Positions 59,663 through 64,000 of a stretch of DNA of 64,000 nt are shown here, one piece after another. Source of the DNA: JAEULH01 sp963805915. GTDB lineage: Bacteria > Pseudomonadota > Alphaproteobacteria > Rhodospirillales > Defluviicoccaceae. The DNA lies in NCBI GenBank assembly GCA_963805915.1, contig CAWDWD010000020.1, forward strand, positions 1 to 64,000, given 5' to 3'. A model generated the notes under the pieces. It was given only the letters and a program-made list of their open reading frames with translations. It did no database searches and was not told the origin of the DNA. Positions within the stretch are counted from its first letter, which is position 1, and every line of letters begins with the position of its first letter. The position numbers and the translations under genes were made by a program.

Positions 59663-59889
59663 CTCGCCTCGTCGAGGGCGCTTCTTGCTTTGAGAAACGG
59701 CTCTTGAGATTTTCACCCCGAACGTACAATGATCGCCGACGATCATATCATGCCTCCCCGCACACTTGTTCTTTGGGGTAAGCGTATAGTGCCGTCGCCT
59801 TTAAGCTGTCGAAGAAATGGCGGACCGATGACATATTGATGCCGGTTGTGACTTTTTGGCCGACGCCCGTGTGCTGCCCAGATCGGCGG

Positions 59890-60324
59890 CTAGGTCTTCG
59901 TGCGCTCGAACAGCACGTAATAGAGGGCCATCCCGGTCACCATGGCGGTGACGAAGATCAAGACGGTGAGGCCGCCGATCGCGAGCGCCGAGAGCGCCGG
60001 GCCCGGGCAGAACCCGACCAGGCCCCAGCCGAGGCCGAACAGGACGGCGCCGCCGATCAGCCGGATATCGATATCGCGGCGTGTCGGCACCGCGAACTTT
60101 TCCGCAAACAGCGGCCGAGACCGGCGAAACGCGAGCCTGTAGCCGAGCGCGGCCGTGACCACCGCGCCGGCCATGACCAGGGCCAGACTCGGGTCCCAGG
60201 CCCCTTCCGGGATTGCCAAAAGATCGAGAAAGTCCAGGATCTTCCGGGGATTGACCATTTGCGAGACGGTCAACCCGGCGCCAATCACGAGGCCCATCAA
60301 CAGCGCGACGATGATCCTTGCCAT
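59890..60324 (-). CDS. DUF6691/YeeE-like membrane protein, half-transporter
   Basis: This 144-aa protein has four membrane segments, with the signature VSQMVNPRKILDFLDL near the start and GWGLVGFCPGPALSALAIG with a conserved cysteine. It pairs with the YeeE/YedE half encoded upstream (15-base gap). Such split pairs resemble the two halves of the TsuA thiosulfate channel and are often found with sulfide-responsive regulators, so sulfur-compound transport is likely. Confidence 0.88.
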   Translation of the reverse strand: MARIIVALLMGLVIGAGLTVSQMVNPRKILDFLDLLAIPEGAWDPSLALVMAGAVVTAALGYRLAFRRSRPLFAEKFAVPTRRDIDIRLIGGAVLFGLGWGLVGFCPGPALSALAIGGLTVLIFVTAMVTGMALYYVLFERTKT

Positions 60325-60339
60325 CGATCAGCCCGCCGA

Positions 60340-60768
60340 TCAGCCCGCGATGACGTGGCGGACGATGATGACCACGCAGATCGCCGTGGCCATGAACGTG
60401 AGCGTCGCCACCGCCGAGCGCGGCGACAGCCGGGCCAGGCCGCAAACGCCATGGCCGCTGGTGCAGCCGTTGCCAAGCCGGGTGCCGAAGCCGACGAGAA
60501 GGCCCCCGACCACGACCACCGCCAGCGGCGCGTCGATCTGGATCGGTGGAAGCGCGCCGCCGAGCGCGAGGACCACGCCGGGACCGGCGATCAGCCCGGC
60601 TACGAACGCAAGCCGCCAGCCGATATCCTCGCCGCGTGCGCCGAAGAACAGCCCGCCGGCGATGCCGGCGATGCCGGCGATGCGGCCGCTGAACGCCATC
60701 AGGCCGACGGCCCCGAGACCGATCAGCACCCCGCCGATGAGCGCTGAAACGGGCGTAAAATTTTCCAT
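60340..60768 (-). CDS. YeeE/YedE family sulfur transporter, half-transporter
   Basis: This 142-aa membrane protein has SALIGGVLIGLGAVGLMAFS and GRIAGIAGIAGG, then VVGGLLVGFGTRLGNGCTSG followed by HGVCGLARLSPRSA. The NGCTSGHGVCG cysteines are typical of YeeE channels that conduct thiosulfate by persulfide-like contacts. GGAG lies 9 bases before ATG 60768; an in-frame ATG at 60783 is also possible. It is the first gene of the two-gene operon, driven by the promoter at 60831-60858. Confidence 0.88.
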   Translation of the reverse strand: MENFTPVSALIGGVLIGLGAVGLMAFSGRIAGIAGIAGGLFFGARGEDIGWRLAFVAGLIAGPGVVLALGGALPPIQIDAPLAVVVVGGLLVGFGTRLGNGCTSGHGVCGLARLSPRSAVATLTFMATAICVVIIVRHVIAG

Positions 60769-60819
60769 CGGCAGAGGCTCCATGATGCCGTCGCCGCGCC
60801 GGACCGCGGATGACGAAAT

Positions 60820-60858
60820 TCTATTAGAACATTTTAATTGGCTCATATACCGTGTCAA
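60820..60858 (-). promoter_or_regulatory. Promoter with overlapping inverted repeat for the yeeE pair
   Basis: On the minus strand TTGACA (60858-60853), a 16-base spacer and TAAAAT (60836-60831) make a strong sigma-70 promoter. ATTAGAA-CA-TTTTAAT on the plus strand (60823-60838) is an imperfect palindrome across the -10 box, a typical place for an ArsR-type repressor such as BigR/SqrR. No such regulator gene is in the window, so the regulator is an inference. Confidence 0.55.
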
Positions 60859-60957
60859 CATGGTGGCGTAATGGTGGCGTACGCGCGCGGTGTCGGCGCG
60901 GTTTGCGGCGCCTCCAAACGCGGCAGACTTTTGGCGATCCTGAAAGGGGACGATGAC

Positions 60958-61551
60958 ATGCGGGCGACGGCGATTGCATTGGCTTGCGGCGTCTTGTTGG
61001 CTGGTCTTGGCGGCGTTGCCGCGGCCAAGGATGCGACCGCGCCGGATCGCATCGTGCAAGAACGCATCGATGCCAGCCGCGCCGTCGTAAGCGACTTCGC
61101 CACCCGGCTCAAGGGCGCGTTGGTCAAAGCCATGGAGACGGACGGACCGATCGGCGCGGTCGAGGTTTGCCAAACGTTGGCGCCGCGGATCGCCGCCGAC
61201 GCGTCGAGCAAAACCGGCTGGCGGGTGGGACGAACGAGCCTCATGACCCGCAACGACGCCAATCGTCCGGACGCTTGGGAGAAGGACGTTCTGGAGACGT
61301 TCGCCGCGCGCAAGGCCGCCGGCGAAAGCCCGGAGAAGATGGAGAGCTGGGTGGTCGTCAGCGACGGTAGCAAGGAGCAGTTTCGCTACATGAAGGCGAT
61401 CCCGACCGCGCCGTTGTGCCTGACCTGCCACGGCACCGACGTCGCTCCGGCCTTGCGTGAGCGCATCGATGCGCTTTATCCGAAGGACCGCGCGACCGGC
61501 TACCGCGAGGGCGACGTACGCGGCGCGTTCACCATCACCCAGCCGATGTAG
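60958..61551 (+). CDS. DUF3365 (Tll0287-like) haem-binding periplasmic protein
   Basis: This protein of about 197 aa has a signal peptide (TAIALACGVLLAGLGGVAAA), then a helical sensor-type fold (GALVKAMETDGPIGAVEVCQ, GRTSLMTRNDANRPDAWEKD) and a c-type haem motif CLTCHG near 155, with EGDVRGAFTITQPM at the end. Such domains bind haem and occur in redox sensing. AAAGGGGA precedes ATG 60958. It diverges from the yeeE transporter pair, which may share redox or sulfur regulation. Confidence 0.88.
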   Translation: MRATAIALACGVLLAGLGGVAAAKDATAPDRIVQERIDASRAVVSDFATRLKGALVKAMETDGPIGAVEVCQTLAPRIAADASSKTGWRVGRTSLMTRNDANRPDAWEKDVLETFAARKAAGESPEKMESWVVVSDGSKEQFRYMKAIPTAPLCLTCHGTDVAPALRERIDALYPKDRATGYREGDVRGAFTITQPM

Positions 61552-61576
61552 CGCGGTGCTTCGCGGCCGCCGAATC

Positions 61577-62101
61577 ATGCGGCTCGGCGCGCCACTCGCC
61601 GCCGGACTCGCGCTCGCCCTGGGCCTGGCGGTCGCCTGCGACGAGATGCCGCTCACCACCGTCACCTACCAGATCGACAACGTCTGGCGGTTCGCTCAGC
61701 CGGCGATGCCGCTGCTGATCGAAATCCGGGGGACTCCCTACCCGATCGAGGATCAAACCCTCGGGCGGATCGTCACGGAAGCGATGACACGGGCGGTCAC
61801 CTGGTACGACGCGCCGCGCTTCACCGTCGATCCCGCAGCCGCCGGCAGCCCGGCCGAGCGGGTCGTCATGACCTTCAATCCGGCCCGCGGCGCCAGCGCC
61901 GCCGCGCAGTGCCGAGGCAGGGTCGAGGGCGGCGAGGGCAAACCCGGCGGCGCGGTCCGGGTGCTCGCGACATTCTGTTCCGGCGGCCGGGTCCTGGCCA
62001 ACGTCGAAGGCCGGATCGGCCGCGCCGGCGGCGGCGGCGACCGCCTGCCCTCCCTGATCCGCCAAATCACCCGCGACCTGTTCCAGCAACAGCGGCAATA
62101 A
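61577..62101 (+). CDS. Putative lipoprotein of unknown function
   Basis: This protein of about 174 aa starts at ATG 61577 with a lipoprotein signal (LAAGLALALGLAVAC, lipobox AVAC). The mature part includes VTYQIDNVWRFAQPAMPLLI, YPIEDQTLGRIVTEAMTRAV and FCSGGRVLANVEGRIGRAGG. I do not recognise the family. It follows the DUF3365 gene with 25 bases between them, so the two may be co-transcribed and act together in the envelope. Confidence 0.65.
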   Translation: MRLGAPLAAGLALALGLAVACDEMPLTTVTYQIDNVWRFAQPAMPLLIEIRGTPYPIEDQTLGRIVTEAMTRAVTWYDAPRFTVDPAAAGSPAERVVMTFNPARGASAAAQCRGRVEGGEGKPGGAVRVLATFCSGGRVLANVEGRIGRAGGGGDRLPSLIRQITRDLFQQQRQ

Positions 62102-62122
62102 TGAGACAGAGTCGGGGCTCAC

Positions 62123-62737
62123 TTATTGATCAATGCCCGGCGGGAAGTCCTTCAGGATCTCGCTGACGGCGTCCTTGATCTCGTCCTTGTCGGCTTCGTT
62201 GAAGGACAGGACCGTCGCGCCGATACCCGACCAGATGGGTTTGGCGCCCTGGGGCTCGAACATGTCGATGGCAAGGACGCTTTCTTCGAATGTTTCCACC
62301 GTTCGCCGGTCGGTGATCGGCCAGAAGCCGCCGCGGTCCGGCCGCGGACCGTAGAGGTAGGGATCGCGGCCCCAGAACGTCGTGCGCAGCCGGTCCCTCG
62401 TGCCGGCGCGGAAGTCGACCAGCATGTCGGCCGGCTCGCCGCGCTTCAGGCCCTTCTCGGCCAAAGTCGCCTCGATCGCGGCGCGGATGGATTGCAGGCT
62501 CATCGCCGTCATCGACGGCGACCCGGCGTCGGCGCCCCGCTCCGTCGTTCCGCCGTCTTTACGCCAGGCATAGGTATGGATCTTGGAGAAATCAGTGTTC
62601 TCGTCGAATTCGCTGAGCGTCCTGACCGAGTTCCCGCAGCCTGCAAGCACCGTGACCAGCAGCCCGACAAGCGCTATCGTTACGCGCCGCAAGCTCTTCT
62701 TCCTTCCTTCCTTGTCCGCCCTTCCTTGGCCCACCAA
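62123..62737 (-). CDS. DUF4136 domain-containing lipoprotein
   Basis: This 204-aa protein contains a lipoprotein signal (VTIALVGLLVTVLAGC, lipobox LAGC). The DUF4136 body has DENTDFSKIHTYAWRK, AIEATLAEKGLKRGEPADML, VDFRAGTRDR, RRTVETFEESVLAIDMFEPQ and PIWSGIGATVL. The family is of unknown function and anchored to the membrane. A shorter start at a TTG around 62690 (LRRVTIALVG) would give a more usual signal length. It lies 8 bases after ctpA in the same direction and may be its operon partner. Confidence 0.85.
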   Translation of the reverse strand: MVGQGRADKEGRKKSLRRVTIALVGLLVTVLAGCGNSVRTLSEFDENTDFSKIHTYAWRKDGGTTERGADAGSPSMTAMSLQSIRAAIEATLAEKGLKRGEPADMLVDFRAGTRDRLRTTFWGRDPYLYGPRPDRGGFWPITDRRTVETFEESVLAIDMFEPQGAKPIWSGIGATVLSFNEADKDEIKDAVSEILKDFPPGIDQ

Positions 62738-62745
62738 GTGCCCCG

Positions 62746-64000
62746 CTACAGGGCCGGACGCCCCCGCGCGATCGAAGCGACGAACTGGTCGGCCGACCCA
62801 GCCTTCAGGTAAGCAACGGCGCAGCCGAGTTCGCGATCCTTCATCTTGCCCACCTCGGGACAGGCCTTGGCGTCGACATTGGCTTGCGCGGACGCCTGAA
62901 TGACCAAGCCCTGCGCCGGCAGCGCGCCGGGGAGATCCGCCTCGTGAGCCTCCTCGCTCGCGTCCTCGACGCCGGTCAGCTTGATGTTCGGCACGACGCC
63001 TCGCCCCTGGATGGTCTCCCCGTCGGGCGCGTAGTAAAGCGCCGTCGTCAGCTTGAGCGCGCCCTCGAGCGGCAGTCGCAAGACCGTCTGCACCGAGCCC
63101 TTGCCGAACGAGCGGCCGCCCATGACGATGGCGCGGCGGTGGTCCTGGAGCGCGGCGGCGACGATCTCCGAGGCCGACGCGGAGCCCGAATTGATAAGCA
63201 CGACCATCGGCCAGCCGCGTGCCAAGTCGCCTCGGCTGGCCTGGAACGCCCGCCCGCTCCCGCGCTCGCGGCCGCGGATGGAGACGATCACGCCGTCGTC
63301 AAGAAAAGCATCCGCCACCGCCAGCGACTGATCGAGCAACCCGCCCGGGTTGTTGCGCAGGTCAAGGACAAGGCCGCGAACGTCGCGCTTTTTGTGGACT
63401 TCATCCATCGCCACATCGAGTGCGTCGGCGGTCTTCTCGTTGAAGCTGGCGACGCGAACATAAGCGATATCGCCCTCCATCGACCAGCGGACCGGCTGGA
63501 TGGCGATGACATCGCGGGTGATCGAGACGTCGAAGGCGGCCTTCTCGCCTCTCTTCAGGGTCAACAGGATCGGGGTGCCGGGTGCGCCGCGCATGGCGTG
63601 GACAGCGTCGCGCAGGCTCATCCCCGAAATCGCCTTGCGGTCGAGGTGGGTAATCAGATCGCCGGGCAGGACGCCGGCGCGCTCGGCGGGAGTCCCCTCG
63701 ATCGGCGAAATCACCTTGATCTTGTCACCGTCCTGAGCGACCTGGATGCCGAGGCCACCGAATTCGCCGGTGGTCACCAGTTCGGATTCCCGCAGCGCCT
63801 CCGGATCAAGATAGGCCGAATGCGGATCGAGCGAGGCCGTCATCGATTCCAGCGCGCGGTTGACCAGCTTGTTCGCCGGCATCGGCCTTGCGTCCTTGTC
63901 CTGCTCGACGACTCCCTTGATCGCGGCGTCGATCAGGTCGCGGTCGGCCAACTTGGTGACGTAGTTGGTGCGCACGCGCTTGTAGACATCGCGGAATTGC
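62746..64000 (-). CDS. ctpA: Carboxy-terminal processing protease (S41 family), 5' end outside the window
   Basis: At least 417 residues are visible and the frame is open to the right edge (QFRDVYKRVRTNYVTKLADR). A PDZ domain follows (EFGGLGIQVAQDGDKIKVIS, SMSLRDAV-like). The protease core has VRGLVLDLRNNPGGLLDQSL, the catalytic serine in VLINSGSASASEIVAAALQD and the lysine in GRSFGKGSVQTV. The C-terminal extension is less conserved. CtpA cleaves periplasmic proteins from the C-terminus and often works with a lipoprotein adaptor; a DUF4136 lipoprotein lies just downstream. The signal peptide lies outside the window. Confidence 0.93.
   Translation of the reverse strand, partial: QFRDVYKRVRTNYVTKLADRDLIDAAIKGVVEQDKDARPMPANKLVNRALESMTASLDPHSAYLDPEALRESELVTTGEFGGLGIQVAQDGDKIKVISPIEGTPAERAGVLPGDLITHLDRKAISGMSLRDAVHAMRGAPGTPILLTLKRGEKAAFDVSITRDVIAIQPVRWSMEGDIAYVRVASFNEKTADALDVAMDEVHKKRDVRGLVLDLRNNPGGLLDQSLAVADAFLDDGVIVSIRGRERGSGRAFQASRGDLARGWPMVVLINSGSASASEIVAAALQDHRRAIVMGGRSFGKGSVQTVLRLPLEGALKLTTALYYAPDGETIQGRGVVPNIKLTGVEDASEEAHEADLPGALPAQGLVIQASAQANVDAKACPEVGKMKDRELGCAVAYLKAGSADQFVASIARGRPAL

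Overview
The window comes from a high-GC alphaproteobacterium, most likely of the Rhodospirillales/Geminicoccales type. Support comes from the rRNA operon order 16S-tRNA-Ile-tRNA-Ala-23S-5S-tRNA-fMet and from conserved blocks: yajC-secD-secF-Mth938, lptD-surA-pdxA-rsmA, miaA/ilvB-ilvH-ilvC, degP-hflC-hflK and ThyX. I read it by eye; boundaries of rRNAs and decayed genes are approximate.

1-14.6 kb is a graveyard of mobile DNA. One IS66 element on the minus strand (tnpA, tnpB, tnpC) has been invaded by three related large-serine-recombinase (LSR) elements: one cut by the window start (to 1015), one at 1066-3648 inside tnpC, and one at 5301-7912 inside tnpB. Removing the two complete elements restores both transposase frames exactly. 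Each complete element carries the same three-gene cargo: a DUF5372-like protein, a tiny overlapping ORF and the recombinase. After this come a phage tail remnant, an AT-richer frameshifted secreted beta-helix gene, remnants of IS1595, ISAs1 and IS21, and an intact IS1595 that cut off the 5' part of otnK while sparing otnC.

15.3-21.3 kb is the rRNA operon on the minus strand, with a candidate promoter, boxA and terminator. 21.4-27.2 kb holds a DUF1269 protein, a CHAP-domain lipoprotein, small membrane proteins and two tandemly duplicated RTX (serralysin-type C-terminus) proteins. 27.3-30.8 kb is the Sec accessory operon.

30.8-34.0 kb is the most interesting island. It is a large SEFIR-STAND ATPase-FGE(C-type-lectin-fold) gene, broken by several frameshifts. 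Its C-terminus looks like the variable region of a diversity-generating retroelement target. The island sits between the divergent yajC and DUF815 genes and is flanked by 46-bp perfect direct repeats.

34-64 kb is mostly core genome: a DUF815 ATPase, an acyl-CoA dehydrogenase, outer-membrane biogenesis (lptD, surA), pdxA, rsmA, branched-chain amino acid synthesis (ilvC, ilvH, ilvB), miaA (frameshifted), a YqaA membrane protein, DUF1015, DegP with HflK/HflC, Mrp, ThyX, YggU/YggT, a sugar transporter with an OprB porin, a split YeeE/YedE sulfur transporter with a promoter and possible operator, a DUF3365 haem protein, two lipoproteins and a carboxy-terminal protease running off the right edge.
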